Source: Aradus depressus
Lineage: Eukaryota; Arthropoda; Insecta; Hemiptera; Aradidae
Direction: 5' to 3'
DNA: 64,000 bases
Assembly (NCBI GenBank): GCA_963662175.1
Contig: OY759224.1
Location: 25,181,489 to 25,245,488 of the forward strand
Shown: positions 1-10,915 of the stretch, piece by piece
How positions within the stretch are numbered: the stretch's first letter is position 1
Layout: each line of letters starts with the position of its first letter
Program-made: the position numbers and the translations under genes
Notes under the pieces: generated by a model
The model's input: the letters and a program-made list of their open reading frames with translations, nothing else
The model's database searches: none
What the model was told of the DNA's origin: nothing

Positions 1-1187
1 GCAAGTAAAAAAATACAACAAAATTACACTATATGTTACAAAATTACACTATTCATAAAAATAGTCTTAATTGTTTTTAGGTAGTATCCCAAAATTAATA
101 GATTTGCTAAAACACAATTTTGAATTTTCAAGGTGTTCCTCCTACAGATTCCCTTTATGAAATAAATGTTCTTTTTTTAAAATATTATCATAATTCATGA
201 ATACAATAGTAAAAATTGTCTGGAGAAAAATAACGCTTTCTCATCCTTCTAGTTGCTACGTTTATTAATTGCTCCTGTAGTTCAGCCTCCTGAAATTGGA
301 CTTAAAATATTCACTTTAACATAAATAAATTGTAACCGAATTCAATGTTCTTCTTTAACCATTTGTGAAGTTATTAACTGAATTGTGAAATTTTACCAAA
401 AGTACAGAGTAAATAAATAAAAGTTAGTTTATTTGAAATATTGTCTTCCAAAAGAAATGTGTACATAAACTATAGATTTTTTATTACACCATCGACTACT
501 AAGACTCTTAACCTAGTTAGTGCATACATTTCTTGTGGAATAAACAATATTGCAAAAAAACTAAGTTTGTTTTAGTTATTTATTATAAGTTTCCACAATA
601 TGTCCGTCTTTCTCAACTTAGAAATTGTAAAATACGGTGTTGTTAGGCGTCATTGCTTTCACATCATAGCTCATTGGCTTATTTTCTTTCCTAAATAATA
701 ATAAACATTATAATAACAAATAAGATACAATTTGTTGTGTATTACCGAGTTAGAATCGAAAGTGTAAAGAGAAAGTTCAAATATTGATTGTTTTATCATC
801 TTTCGGCCATTGCACACGCACACGCCTTGTAACACTGATGGTTTTAAAATGTTCATAATTTCATAATATAAAATTTGAGTACAAATATGTTAAACCAATA
901 ACTACTAATGTGAATAAACTCTAGACTAATTTTCTAATTATATAAATTATTGATTGTTATTTATGTTGTTTAAAATTATTTGTTAGTTATTACTTATATA
1001 TTTTGTTTAAATGCATTAAAAACCTATCAATTACAGAGGACAGCCAATGGGCTGCTACCTCAAAGCATGTTTCATGTCATTGAAAAAAATTTAAGTTATG
1101 GGCAAAACTATATAAGTTTAAATAAAGTTATTCTAGAATAATTATTATTAGATAATAATTTTAAAAAAAAAAGAAAATTACACTGAC
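1..1187. other. AT-rich non-coding sequence downstream of an exon
   Basis: No convincing coding signal. It is probably intron of the minus-strand gene whose exon ends at 1188. Positions about 541-632 resemble the outer part of the foldback family seen at 53289-53540 (shared TTTCCACAATATGTCCG), so an old foldback remnant is present. The rest shows nothing I can name. Confidence 0.5.
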
Positions 1188-1305
1188 CTGGTAGTGTATG
1201 TGCTGAGAGGTAAGGTGTGTTAGGTTGGTAATACTGTTGATAATAACTGGCAACCGCTGCTACCTGTTGACCACTATATCCACTAGTGTAGCCGCTGTAT
1301 CCACT
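1188..1305 (-). CDS. Internal exon, Tyr/Gly/Ser-rich protein (last exon in window)
   Basis: Exon of the minus-strand host gene. The acceptor is TTTATTACAG-type and the donor is GTCAGTG. It starts in phase 0 and ends after one base of the next codon (118 nt). The translation begins SGYSGYTSGYSGQQ and ends YLSAHTLPG: Tyr repeated every few residues in a Gly/Ser/Gln background, typical of a disordered activation domain. The following exon must lie before position 1. It cannot be a free ORF because it is open only between the splice sites. Confidence 0.7.
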
Positions 1306-2472
1306 CTGTAATTTATTTAGATATTAATAATTCGTAAGCACATATCCATATAGTCATAGCAAGACATTCTTATACCAACCACGCTTTTACAGATTACCCT
1401 CCTCCTCCCCCTCTCAAATTTATTTCATACTCGCATTACTGGTCATATGCAAGTAATGCATTGGCGTCACCGGGTTTCTTTGTTTCATTGTATAGCGTAA
1501 TTTTGAGAATGATTTTCTTATAGCCAGTAACACCAGGAGCGTAGCCAGGATATTGAGGGGGGGGGGGGGGGGGGGGTGTTAGGCTACAAAGGTGGAGGAA
1601 ACTATCGCTAAAAGTTCACGCTTTTCATGCAAAATACTTTCCAATCCCAACATTTTATTATAATATGATTATTTTATTTTGATTTTTCTCATATACATTT
1701 ACCTAATTTAAATTATTTTATATTACGGAGGATGAAAGGGGAATAAAAATATCAATCGAATAAGTAATTATTCTTTCAAATCGATCTTTTATTTAATGGA
1801 AATAATATTTTCTGTCGAAAATAATCGCATTAAGTATAACACTTGGTAAGAATATTAACACATTAATTAAAGTTCAAAAACACTTACTGTAGATAATCAA
1901 AAACAATCAAGTAGGTGCAATGGCATTAGATCCAACAATTTTTATTTCAATCAACAACTTTTATAAAACAATATCAACAAATTAATTACCAATTGACGAA
2001 AAATACTTTTGTAAAACTTTATGGAACAGTAGGCAGCAAATATTTTTTTTAAACAATCTGTTTCCGATCAAAGTTGATTAACATGGGTTGAAAAGTTACG
2101 CAACTTTTTTAAAACTATGTATGAACATTTCGATAAGCATTCAGCACTCACTACACTGGACACAAACTCACAACACCGTCACCACACACATCCACTCAAG
2201 TCATTATAACATTATAATTTTCGAACCGTTGGCCAAATTTTGCATTTTCATTTACACGGCAGAACCTCGATTTCCATCTACATTGAAAAGATACTGTCGA
2301 ATCTATTAATCATTTCGATAAACCTCTTCTTTTTTTGTAGATTTTTATTTTATTTTTATTCAAAACGTATCCCGTGTAAAGCAGGAAAATTAACATCGAT
2401 AGTCACTCGGATTATCGACTATCGCCCATCCCTAGTAAATAAGTAAATAAGCCACATTGAAGGGATACTTAC
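1306..2472. other. Intron with hAT-like end and G tract
   Basis: Intron between two exons. At about 1538-1600 the text GGAGCGTAGCCAGGATATTG is followed by a run of about 20 G, resembling one end of the hAT-like family at 5553. Positions 2150-2215 match, inverted, sequence at 41780-41850. At 2400-2435 ATCGACTATCGCCCATCCCTA resembles the end of the hAT-MITE at 41267. All are remnants without coding capacity. Confidence 0.45.
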
Positions 2473-2588
2473 CTGCTGGTCATATCCCTGACTACTGTAT
2501 CCAGTACTGTAACCAGTGTAAGGAGGTCCTTGTTGATAGCCTGAATAGTTCAGGTAACCATTGCTCATCTTACATGTACTTCGGGTAC
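2473..2588 (-). CDS. Internal exon, Tyr/Gly-rich segment
   Basis: Acceptor TGTTACAG, donor GTAAGT, 116 nt. It starts with two bases completing a codon opened by the upstream exon and ends on a whole codon, matching the phase of the exon at 1305. The translation includes MSNGYLNYSGYQQGPPYTGY and then SSQGYDQQ. The composition continues that of the neighbouring exons. An internal ATG is present but the frame is open on both sides. Confidence 0.72.
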
Positions 2589-2673
2589 CTGTAACATAGA
2601 GTAAATTGTTAACAATTTTATTTGTATCCTTATAAGTTTACAATTGATTTGTAATAATTACAATTAGATTTAC

Positions 2674-2765
2674 CATTTGGTAAAGGGTAGGTGGTGGCCG
2701 AATAAGGTGCCGGATAGAAGGAACTGTTGTAGCCAGGGGTTGTCTGACTGTTGTAGGGTGCAACA
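2674..2765 (-). CDS. Internal exon, Pro/Tyr/Thr-rich segment
   Basis: Acceptor CTGCTTCAG and donor GTAAAT bound 92 nt. The phases (one base in, one base out) fit both neighbours. The translation starts VAPYNSQTTPGYNSSFY and ends TTYPLPNG. No domain is recognisable. The low-complexity PYST character resembles transactivation regions of metazoan transcription cofactors. Confidence 0.72.
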
Positions 2766-2794
2766 CTGAAGCAGAAAATAAAGTAATATTGTAA

Positions 2795-3065
2795 GTAATA
2801 AAGTAATAATAGATATTGTGAAACACTTAATAAAAAATATAAAGAAAAAAGGATGTTTTTCAAACATATTGTCTATTTCACAAGATATATAAATTATATG
2901 GGAGTACTTTCGGAATTCAGTATCTGTTAAGTCGTGGCTGAAGATGGTAGCAATACCGAAAGTACTCCTATACAATTTATACAAAACAATGAATACATGA
3001 CAATGAATACAAGACAAAACAATGACAATGAATACAAGACAAAACAATGAATACAAGGACAAATA
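2795..3065. repeat. Foldback repeat plus short tandem array
   Basis: Inverted arms at 2889-2913 and 2956-2980 share GGGAGTACTTTCGG and flank a short spacer. They are followed at about 2980-3065 by a minisatellite of units like GACAATGAATACAAGACAAA. Related foldback sequence reappears near 49676-49745. Non-coding. Confidence 0.6.
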
Positions 3066-3084
3066 TAAATGATTCTCCCAATTC

Positions 3085-3545
3085 CATGGAATCCTAAACT
3101 CCAACAAACACACGACTCAGGCTCATCTGTCCACTCATAAACAGGAATACACCACTCAGACACTCATGCACATCCTTACTTTACAAAACACTAATACTTC
3201 CACTCTTAACCTACACTTGCCCTGTATGGTTCTGCACTAGCCACACCAATATAACAAGATTACAAACATTTCAAAACAAAGTCCTCCGGATAGCGGTGAA
3301 CGCACCCTGGTTTATCAGGAACACCCAAATCCATCGGGAACTGGGAGTTGCTCCTTTTGCAGCCCACATGAAGAAACTCATCCGAAACCTGACAGCCTGC
3401 TCTGGAGCGGTCCACTACAGTCTCGGCCACCTCTCAGAATGCAACCGAGACTGTATCAAGACTTTTTATTTTAATTTTAATTTTTCATTCATTTGTCATT
3501 CTGTGTAAAGTACATGTTTGGTACTGGTCCAAATAATTTTTTTTT
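3085..3545 (+). pseudogene. 5'-truncated Jockey LINE remnant (ORF2 C-terminus)
   Basis: The conceptual translation matches the C-terminal 130 or so residues of the intact Jockey ORF2 at 25560-28259. Shared stretches include LYKTL-LPLLTY, TFQNKVLRIA and NAPWF-RN, then CSGAVHYSLG. At least one frameshift lies near 3110, and the tail after CSGAVHYSLG has diverged. The 3' end shares GGTCCAAATAA with the intact element, so the 3' terminus is kept and the 5' part lost, as is usual for aborted target-primed reverse transcription. It lies in an intron of the host gene, in antisense orientation. Confidence 0.85.
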
Positions 3546-3581
3546 TCTTCTCCTATAAATGATTCAATGGACTTGGATTAC

Positions 3582-3738
3582 CTGTTGTAATATTGTGAAG
3601 TGGCTGTGGGTGGAGGAGGTGCTCCGGTGTAGTAGTCAGAGTTCCTCTGGTAGCTACAGTCGGTGTAGGTGTTAGTGTCGCTGGCCAGATCGGACGACAT
3701 CTGACTAGTGTCTACCTCTGTCTTCACCTCCAACTGGT
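3582..3738 (-). CDS. Internal exon with VKTE motif
   Basis: The 157-nt exon has acceptor GTTTCAG and donor GTAATC; two bases in and two out agree with both neighbours. The translation runs QLEVKTEVDTSQMSSDLAS and later YYTGAPPPPTATSQYY. VKTE fits the sumoylation consensus (hydrophobic-K-x-E) and resembles VKTEP found in vertebrate EYA N-termini. That resemblance plus the PYST composition is the only basis for suggesting Eyes absent. Confidence 0.75.
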
Positions 3739-3837
3739 CTGAAACAGGCAACAGTAATACTTCATCAGTTCAATGTAAAATGTACAATTAATTTATCCTA
3801 ATGTATCCAATAGATACATACATTCATTTTTTCCCGA

Positions 3838-4520
3838 GGTGTCTTTTTTTGACGTAAAACTTCTTTCATTTCGATCAGTAAGGGGTCACTTGCTAAACGC
3901 ACATGTAACGAAAACATGTAACACTAATATCGCTTATACCCACACGCCTTACTTTCGTATCGTTGTGAAGAGTGTCGCGTGCTCAGATGGCGCCGTTGTC
4001 GTGCCACGCATGACGCTATCAGAGCTAAATTGACCTTCGCGCGCGGCGTTCACAGAAGCGTAGCTCAACAGTACGTTTTTCGATCCGAGCAGGAGTGGTG
4101 GCGTTTGAAAGATCTCCTTATGCCGTAGTAGGTATAATCCATCGAACACAAACCGGTGCTCTTCAGGAATTATAAGGCTTAAAAGTGTGTAATTAGTTGC
4201 AGAAATTTGACGGTTGCTCGGTTGTAGCGCCCGCGCGTTCAACACGTTGCATATTTGATTACGTCATTTCTGTACTTTAGTGCCTATACACCCTCTGCCG
4301 CACGCACAAGACGTTTCACGTACCCCACTGCGGCTGCGTCTGCGTTTTTCAAATCTCTCCTCTTTTTTTTCCACGCGCTAGTACTATCAGAATTCAGCTT
4401 AGGTATGGAACAGATCTAAAAAAATCTGTTATTCAAAAAAAGTGGAACCAGCTTTTTTTCACAATATTTCGGGACAGTTTCTCCCCCAATATTGTGAAAA
4501 GAATACAAAAAAAGACACCT
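3838..4520. mobile_element. Possible TIR element with CpG-rich core
   Basis: Inverted termini AGGTGTCTTTTTTT at 3838-3851 and its complement at 4507-4520 bound 683 bp. The middle (about 3960-4340) is much richer in CpG than its surroundings. No transposase frame is seen and no clear target duplication. Sequence just outside (4515-4575) is shared with 58676-58735, so the right border is uncertain. It may be a DNA-transposon end or a captured GC-rich segment. Confidence 0.35.
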
Positions 4521-4609
4521 CTGGAAAAAAATGGCGGAAAACATCAACATCCCAGAGAAGTTTAAGAAACACATAGATTAGATACTTTCAAATGTTTCTT
4601 CTAATTAGT

Positions 4610-4932
4610 TATTGTGGCTCATTCCCGGGCTTTAACTGCGAGGTCATATCGCCTACTACCAGAGCGCTCTTTCGCCACTCTGGTGGAGCCCGACTCTACT
4701 GTGGGAGTCCCAAATTTTGCCAACCTAGGTTTATTCACTAATGGCAGGGTTTAACGAGTACCTAACATCGTACAGGCTCGGGAACATCTCTTAACATCCC
4801 ATCCGAAGGTCGACGTGCTCATGGTATTTTTACTTCTCCGATTAAAAAAAAACCTAAGGGCCTCGGCCGGGTTTCGAATCCGTAATCTTGGCACAGTAGA
4901 CAAACAGGCTACCTCTAAAGTTATCGGCGTTC
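4610..4932 (-). mobile_element. SINE-A, near full length
   Basis: tRNA-derived SINE in reverse orientation. The head lies at the right and keeps a B-box-like GGTTTCGAATCC context; the A-box end is degenerate. The body has the conserved motifs GATGGTCCCGAGCCTGTACG and GGCGATATGACCTCG with substitutions. It sits in an intron between exons at 3738 and 5029. Pol III-type promoter elements are expected of the family; this copy is decayed. Confidence 0.85.
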
Positions 4933-5028
4933 TAAAAAAAAAAATCAACTTGTCTCATTCTCACTTTTGTAAAAGCTACATTTTTTAGGAAATTTGGCAA
5001 AATTCCATTTAATAAAAAAAAAAATCAC

Positions 5029-5106
5029 CTGGGAAGTCTTCTTGAATTTGTGAATTCCAAGGTGGGAAGGAGTGCAGACTGTGGAGTGTTGAATTCTGAA
5101 GGCATC
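5029..5106 (-). CDS. Internal exon, 78 nt
   Basis: Acceptor ATATTTTAG, donor GTGATT. Read in the phase set by its neighbours it gives CLQNSTLHSLHSFPPW and then NSQIQEDFP, and the spliced codon to the next exon is GAC (D). Other frames are also open, so the phase rests on the junctions, which agree on both sides. No domain recognised. Confidence 0.68.
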
Positions 5107-5420
5107 CTAAAATATATACATATTTATAAATGTATATAATTAAATTTCAAACAAATTATATTTTCGAATAACTGGGAACAATTTTAATGCAAATTGACGA
5201 AATTTCAAAGTGTAATGTCTATAAGCAAAACAAAAAAACAGAGTAGCTTCTAGCTGCTTATTTCAAACTTTGTATCGCTATAATTTTTGAAATATTCAAC
5301 AAATGTTCATTAAAATGGTATTAATTTTGTCTCCAGTAATAATAATATCTAACTAATATTTATTTATATATTTGCAATCAATTTTACGTTATTTAAAAAT
5401 ATAAATAAAATAATTGTTAC

Positions 5421-5509
5421 CTTCAGTATTATTGGGAGAACTGGAGCTAGACTCGGAGCCACTTCCCTGACTTGACATCTCCAGCCTTGCCTCCACACTC
5501 TCCACAGAT
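5421..5509 (-). CDS. Internal exon, Ser/Glu-rich
   Basis: 89 nt, acceptor TGTATTGTAG and donor GTAACA. One base in, one base out. The translation is SVESVEARLEMSSQGSGS followed by a serine run and PNNTEG. It is an acidic, low-complexity segment upstream of the VKTE exon. Confidence 0.7.
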
Positions 5510-5552
5510 CTACAATACACAACAGTATATATACAAAAATATATATATGTAT

Positions 5553-6280
5553 AGGGACGTAGCCAGGATTTTGAGCAGGGGGTGGCAAAGTTAGGCTACG
5601 AGGGTGGGGGGTATAGACTCCCGTGGGCACAGCCCGCAGTTTCCGTGGTTAGCGCTGCAGACTTTTTGTCATTAATTTTGGAGACTCGGACCTCTAGAAG
5701 CTCCCCCTGAGGTAACCACTGACTGTAATACTTAAGCTGACTTTACATGAGCAGCAAAAATGCAAAGAGCAGCAGCAGCAAATGCACGCTGTGGTTTCTG
5801 TGCTTTTAGAATTAAATGACTCATAGCCAATAGTATGCATTTGCTGATGCTGCGCTTTGCATTTTTACTGCGCATGTAAAATCAGCTATACGAGTATAAA
5901 TTATAACATAAATGAAGATTTTGAGGGAGGAAATGAAATGATCGAATTCATATATATTTAAATAAATGTAATAATATATGGAAAACGGCCAAAACGGAAC
6001 GGAACTGCTAGACGCAGACTTCATCAAACTAAGAAATTAAGTCGTGTGAACACGAACACAGTGAACAGTAACAGCGCATAGCAGCCAAGCGGCGCATTCT
6101 GGCGCCTGCGCCCTGCATTTGCAACAGCTGATAGCTGATTTAGGAATCAGACGCACGGGAAATGTGAAGATCCTATTGGTAACTTGCAAGCAATCCATTT
6201 TTAGTAAAAACTATTTTTTTAGTTTATTTAATTTTTATCTTGGCTTTTTGCTCTGGCCAGGAGAGGGGGGGGGGCACGCG
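5553..6280. mobile_element. Non-autonomous hAT-like element, copy 1
   Basis: It starts near GGGACGTAGCCAGGATTTTG, typical of CAG-GGCGTAGC-type hAT ends, and ends in a G-rich stretch after CTCTGGCCAGGAGAG. The interior (5629-6250) is repeated at 61391-61890 with high similarity. Inside is a palindrome at about 5737-5875 whose arms share TTTACATG and GCAAAGCGCAGCAGCAGC-type text. No transposase ORF. Confidence 0.55.
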
Positions 6281-6717
6281 CCTGTATATATACATATATG
6301 TACGGTGTTCTGCTCATATGTGTTAACCCACAAAAAATCGGATTTTGAGTTATGCATGGTCATCTTGTAAAATCATTAAGCTTCAATATGTTTTAATTCG
6401 CAAAAATGTGTTAAGAAAATTAAAACGTTTTGTGATATGGAATCATGAACAGACTCGCAAAAATTAATTATTTCACTTAACTCCATTTAAAATGAATAAA
6501 TATTAATTTGAACTTAATTTTTACACTCTCAGAAATTTCTAGATTTCAAACTTATTAATATATCTATTCATTATTTTTGGTACTATAATGATTTTTAAGC
6601 AAAAATATTAAAACTTCAATATTTCGAAATTTCCCTACAGGCTTTGTTATGTTTTTATTCACTTTCTTATTGTTTATTGAAAACAGTAACTCGTTAAGAC
6701 AACATTAAGATAAAAAT

Positions 6718-7150
6718 GAAAAAAAAAATGTCTGTATGTGTCTGTGAACACGATAGCTCCCGATAGAATGAATATATATCATGACATTTTATATGTGTAT
6801 CCAAATCCCTCTAAGAATGACACCTATTAGTTTTAAGTTGAATCAGCCAAAGGGGAGGGAGGATCAGAGAGGGCTCACCTCAAAAATCCTAATAACAGCT
6901 GATTATAATGAATGTATCGATATGAAATTTTATATTTACATTCAAGGCCCCGTAAGGATGGTACCTACCTATTAAATTTCCGCCAAATTGGTGGAAGGAA
7001 GGGGGACCAGAGCTTCAGAAGACACTACGTACGGCTAATATTGAGTTTTAGCACTAACGATCGGTTGGCTTTGGAGGGAGAGCGAAAACATAATTGATTA
7101 ATTAGTACTGGGGAAGTACATAGTCAGTGATTCACCGAAGACTTTTTTTT
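6718..7150 (+). repeat. Rep1 copy
   Basis: Rep1 is the commonest unclassified repeat here. Diagnostic pieces in order: GAACACGATAACTCCCGATA, AACTGCCGATGTAATGAAT, GGAGGGAGAGCGAAAAC, GCTGGGGAAGTACATAGC and a palindromic GGTGATTCACCG near the end, then a T run. This copy has all of them, with internal divergence. Short ORFs across it are not conserved between copies and are not genes. Confidence 0.75.
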
Positions 7151-7422
7151 CCTAATTTCTATCAATAATTCCGATTTCCCAACCCCAATTAGACACTGCG
7201 CAGACTGACACTGCGCAAGTAGTGACAGTTGACGATGGACACGTGTCCAAAGCAGGAGACTAGAACACGCTACATAAGCAGCACAAATCTGCTGATGCTG
7301 TTGGCTACATGTGCACAGATAACAGATCCTTGTATGATATACGTCTTCAAATTTGGCTAGTAATGACATGGAGCGCTAATCATGTTCATTAAACATTTTT
7401 AAGAAACGTTATTAAATACCCT

Positions 7423-7990
7423 TTCGGCCGATATTGCTGAAATTTGACAGGTTATGTCCTCATTGGGTTTTGATTTCAAATATAAAATTTCATGTCGATA
7501 CATTCATTACATCGGTAGTTTTGGTGGCTCTTCAGTTAAGCCCCCCTCTGACCCCCCTCTTCCATTCGGCCGATATCGCTGAAATTTGACAGGTTATGTC
7601 CTCATTGGGTTTTGATTTCAAAAATAAAATTTCATTTCGATACATTCATTGCATCGGCAGTTTTGATAGCTCTTGAGTTAAGCCCTCCTCTGATCCCCCT
7701 CTTCCATTCGGCCGATATCGCTGAAATTTGTCAGGTTATGTCCTCATTGGGTTTTGATTTCAAATATAAAATTTCATTTCGATACATTCATTGCATCGGC
7801 AGTTTTGATAGCTCTTGAGTTAAGCCCTCCTCTGATCCCCCTCTTCCATTCGGCCGATATCGCTGAAATTTGTCAGGTTATGTCCTCATTGGGTTTTGAT
7901 TTCAAATATAAAATTTCATTTCGATACATTCATTACATCGGCAGTTTTGATAGCTCTTGAGTTAAGCCCTCCTCTGACCCCCCTCTTCCA
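7423..7990 (-). repeat. 142-bp tandem array of a Rep1 segment
   Basis: Four head-to-tail units begin at 7423, 7565, 7707 and 7849, and a partial fifth starts at 7991. Each starts TTCGGCCGATATCGCTGAA and contains CATTACATCGGCAGTT-type Rep1 text. The units are nearly identical to one another, pointing to recent local amplification. Overlapping 68-codon frames repeat every 142 bp and are by-products. Confidence 0.9.
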
Positions 7991-8081
7991 TTCGGCTGAT
8001 TACGTAACTTCTCATATACTAATATATTGCTTGGGAAGTAATTATAAAAATTATTACAAATAAATAAAAATATCACCGTAC

Positions 8082-8131
8082 CTGTTTGGATCAGGTAACA
8101 TTGCCGACTCGGTAGACTTCTGTTTGCCACC
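8082..8131 (-). CDS. Internal exon, 50 nt
   Basis: Acceptor CTATGTTTCAG, donor GTACGG. It enters in phase 0 and leaves after two bases. The translation is GGKQKSTESAMLPDPN, with Arg formed across the junction with the exon at 5509. It is the most upstream of the seven clustered exons. The phase-0 entry matches the phase-0 exit of the exon at 51073-51192. Confidence 0.68.
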
Positions 8132-8747
8132 CTGAAACATAGATAATAAATTCATTAAAATATGCTAAAAATTATTATTATCAAAAAATCTAAACATATA
8201 TAATATGCAGCGCCCATATTCACTTCGATAGGTCAAAAAATTTAGTAAAAATAAAAAATAAATTTCTAATAAAGAGTAATAAAAGAAACATAATAATAAG
8301 TTGAAACATAATAAGAAAGTAAAATGTATTTGAAAAGTGAGTTATTATTAGTTTTTTTAAAATGTTAAATGATAAAATAAAATACAGAAATACAACGACA
8401 GTTTGCGAATGACACTCCCTCTAACCATACTGCACTTTTACTTTTGAAGGGTACAACAGGTAGCAGATTTTGATTTATGACTCCGCAGACACAAACTCTA
8501 TTTAAAAAATTAAAAGTCAACTGTATTTTTTTTTTTTTTAAAGGAAACAATTGTCTGTATTTTATTGTTTTAATCTTTATATTGTGTAAATTATTTACAA
8601 CCGTAAAATACCACACTCCATTGTAACAGTTATCATAAAATTCTCGGGCGCAACTATGAATCGTCGAATACGATGTGTACCGTTACAGATATGGATGGAA
8701 AAACTGTTCCTTAGAAGGTATTTAAAAATAAAAAATGTTCAACTTCA

Positions 8748-8873
8748 AGTTAGGTTAGGTTTTATGACTCATGCCCGGGCTTTAACTACGAGGTCATATC
8801 GCCTACTACCAGAGCGCTCTTTCGTCACTCTGGTGGACATGAGCACGACTCTACTGTGGGAATCCTAAAATCA
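8748..8873 (-). mobile_element. SINE-A 3'-part with telomere-like tail
   Basis: Contains only the tail half: TTAGGTTAGGTTTTATGAC, then the conserved GGCGATATGACCTCG block inverted. It breaks off into Rep1 text near 8873. The tail is a short (TTAGG) run. Confidence 0.8.
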
Positions 8874-8878
8874 ACTAA

Positions 8879-9065
8879 ACAACCACAATAACTGCCGATG
8901 TAATGAATGTATAGATATGAAATTTAGTATGAAGATTTAGAAACCCCTTTATAAGTCAATTACTGATTATTAGCGCAAAGAGACGGTTTTGGAGGGGGAG
9001 CGAAAAATTAATTGATTAATTCATTCTGGGGAAATACAGCCGGTGATTCACCGAGGACTTTTTCT
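8879..9065 (+). repeat. Rep1 right half
   Basis: Starts at AACTGCCGATGTAATGAATG and runs through GGAGGGGGAGCG to GGTGATTCACCGAGGAC and T-rich sequence. It abuts the truncated SINE-A on its left. Confidence 0.75.
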
Positions 9066-9154
9066 ATTTTATAATACATTCCCTGTTAAGGGGGTTGATC
9101 CTTTTTATCATGTATTATTGTTTTCTTAAAAAAATTTTTTTTTTTTTGAAGAGG

Positions 9155-9402
9155 CTCAAAAATAAACTTAAGCACGTCGTCCTTCGGATTCGATTAAACG
9201 ATGGTCCCAAGCTTGTTCGATGTCAGGTACTCGTTAAAGACCCCTACCCTAGGTGAATAAAAATTTAGGGCAGGCAAAATTTAGGACTCCCACAGTAGAG
9301 TCGTGCTCATGTCCACCAGAGTGACGAAAGAGCGCTCTGGTAGTAGGCGATATGACCTCGTAGTTAAAGCCCAGGCATCAGTCATAAAACCTAACCTAAC
9401 CT
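9155..9402 (+). mobile_element. SINE-A lacking tRNA head
   Basis: Body of SINE-A in plus orientation from TTAAGCACGTCGTCCTTCGG to a CCTAACCTAACCT tail. The tRNA-like head is missing, so it is 5'-truncated. Confidence 0.85.
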
Positions 9403-10055
9403 GTAAAAGGGCTATTTGGTTATTACGTACATTTCTTATCTTCATTGAAATAAGGTCGCTATTTTTAGACTATTGATGGTTCACTTCGATCTTATATTCG
9501 ATGTTTTTTTCAATGCTTATCCCTAGCTCGTGTGGAGTAGCTTAGGTACTCTATAAAAAAAATACTAGGGTGGGTCAGGCCTTTTAGTTCAGTCAATGAA
9601 CGTTATGTTTGTCTATTTGTGTAATAAACCTATTAGAAGAAGGTGACCCAACTGTCAACTGAACGGGCAGTTTAAACAACCTAACTGTCTCAACAAATTA
9701 GACATAACAAATTAGTTATTTAGGTTGGCAGGAGTGATGGAACAATGGTTTGGAGTCTTGCCATCGTCTGTCAAGAGGTACACATCACGTCACATCACAT
9801 CTTACAGACAGACAACACATGAAATGAAAAAAACAACAAAAACTACAAACTTTTCTAATGTCAGTCCTTTCCGTTTCTTGTATGTGTGTGTGTTCGTCTA
9901 TATTTGTCTACAGGTCTACCAGTTGTCTTCAATTTTACATCAAAGCTGTTTAGAGCAATTTGACACTATTGTGGCAACACTGTTTAACACTAATTTTATA
10001 ACATCATTAACGTTAAGTCAATGTTATATCAGATGATTTCATTTAGTTAGTTATT
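9403..10055. other. Unassigned intronic sequence
   Basis: No coding signal, no recognised repeat family and no long inverted repeat. Open frames such as the one at 9725-10036 lack splice sites, domain content or a recurring composition. Confidence 0.35.
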
Positions 10056-10288
10056 ATGACTTATGCCAGGGCTGTAACTAAGAGGTCATGTCGCCTACTA
10101 CCAGAGCTCTCTTTCATCATACTGGTGAACGTGAGCCCCACTCTAAGGTCAAGGGTAGGGGTCTTGAACGAGTACCTGACATGGTACAGATTCGGGACCA
10201 TCGCTTAATGACCCATCCGAAGGACGGCGTGCTCCCAGATCTTGAGCTCAGTAGACTAGCAAGCTACCTCTGAGCTACTGCGCCTAAA
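10056..10288 (-). mobile_element. SINE-A, internally deleted
   Basis: Both ends are present: the inverted tail text GGGCTGTAACTAAGAGGTCA at left and a head-like GCTACCTCTGAGCTACTGCG at right. The poly-purine linker and B-box region are lost, leaving about 230 bp. Confidence 0.8.
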
Positions 10289-10301
10289 TAATTTCATTTT
10301 T

Positions 10302-10915
10302 TACTTCCCCAGCGGAATTTCATCGTGAACATGATAACTCCCGGTAGAATAAATGTATCGACACGAAATTTTATTTGTGAATTGGTCAATAATTCGATGC
10401 GAAGTTTTCAACGGAATTTCATGTTTTCCAACCTCTAGATTCAAAAAAATGAAAAAAAAATGTTTTTCTGTGTGTGTCTGTGAACACGATGACTCCGACA
10501 GAATGAATGTATCGATATGAAATTTCATAAGTCGAGAAGCTTCTAAAGACGCCATTTATTGATTTTCTGCCAAATTTCCCAAAGAGGACAGTGTGATTTG
10601 GGGGGAGGTTTAACAAAAACTGTAATAACTGCTATTGTGATGAAATTTCATTTATAAATTTAAAAACGCATAAGGATAGAACCTATTAATTTTACGCGAA
10701 ATCGCTCAAAGGGAAGGGGACCAGAGAAGGACAACTCGACTCAAATACCCTAATAACTGTCGATGTAATGAATGTATCGATACACAATTTAATTATGAGA
10801 ATTCAAAAGCCTCATCTAATGTTGAGTTTTAGCCCAAAGGGTTGATTGGCTTTGGAGAGAGAGCGAAAACTTTATTTATTAATTCGTGCTGGGGAAGTAC
10901 TTATCCGATGATTTT
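10302..10915 (+). repeat. Rep1, long copy
   Basis: A nearly complete Rep1 with the left segment (GTTTTCAACGGAATTTCATG), the GTGTCTGTGAACACGATGAC segment, a middle ACCTATTAATTTTA part and the right end ending GGGGAAGTACTTATCCGATG. Some left segments are repeated within it. One of the best copies for building a consensus. Confidence 0.75.

Noticed and set aside
1557..1576. G20 tract as a G-quadruplex regulatory site
   Set aside because: Homopolymer runs also occur at 17519, 17684 and 43560 beside repeat ends; more likely slippage in hAT-like or Rep1 text.
6718..7150. Helitron identity for Rep1
   Set aside because: The palindrome near the end is suggestive, but no CTRR terminus or TC start could be fixed across copies.
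7612..7960. Two similar 68-codon ORFs
   Set aside because: Produced by the 142-bp tandem repeat; frames shift between units.
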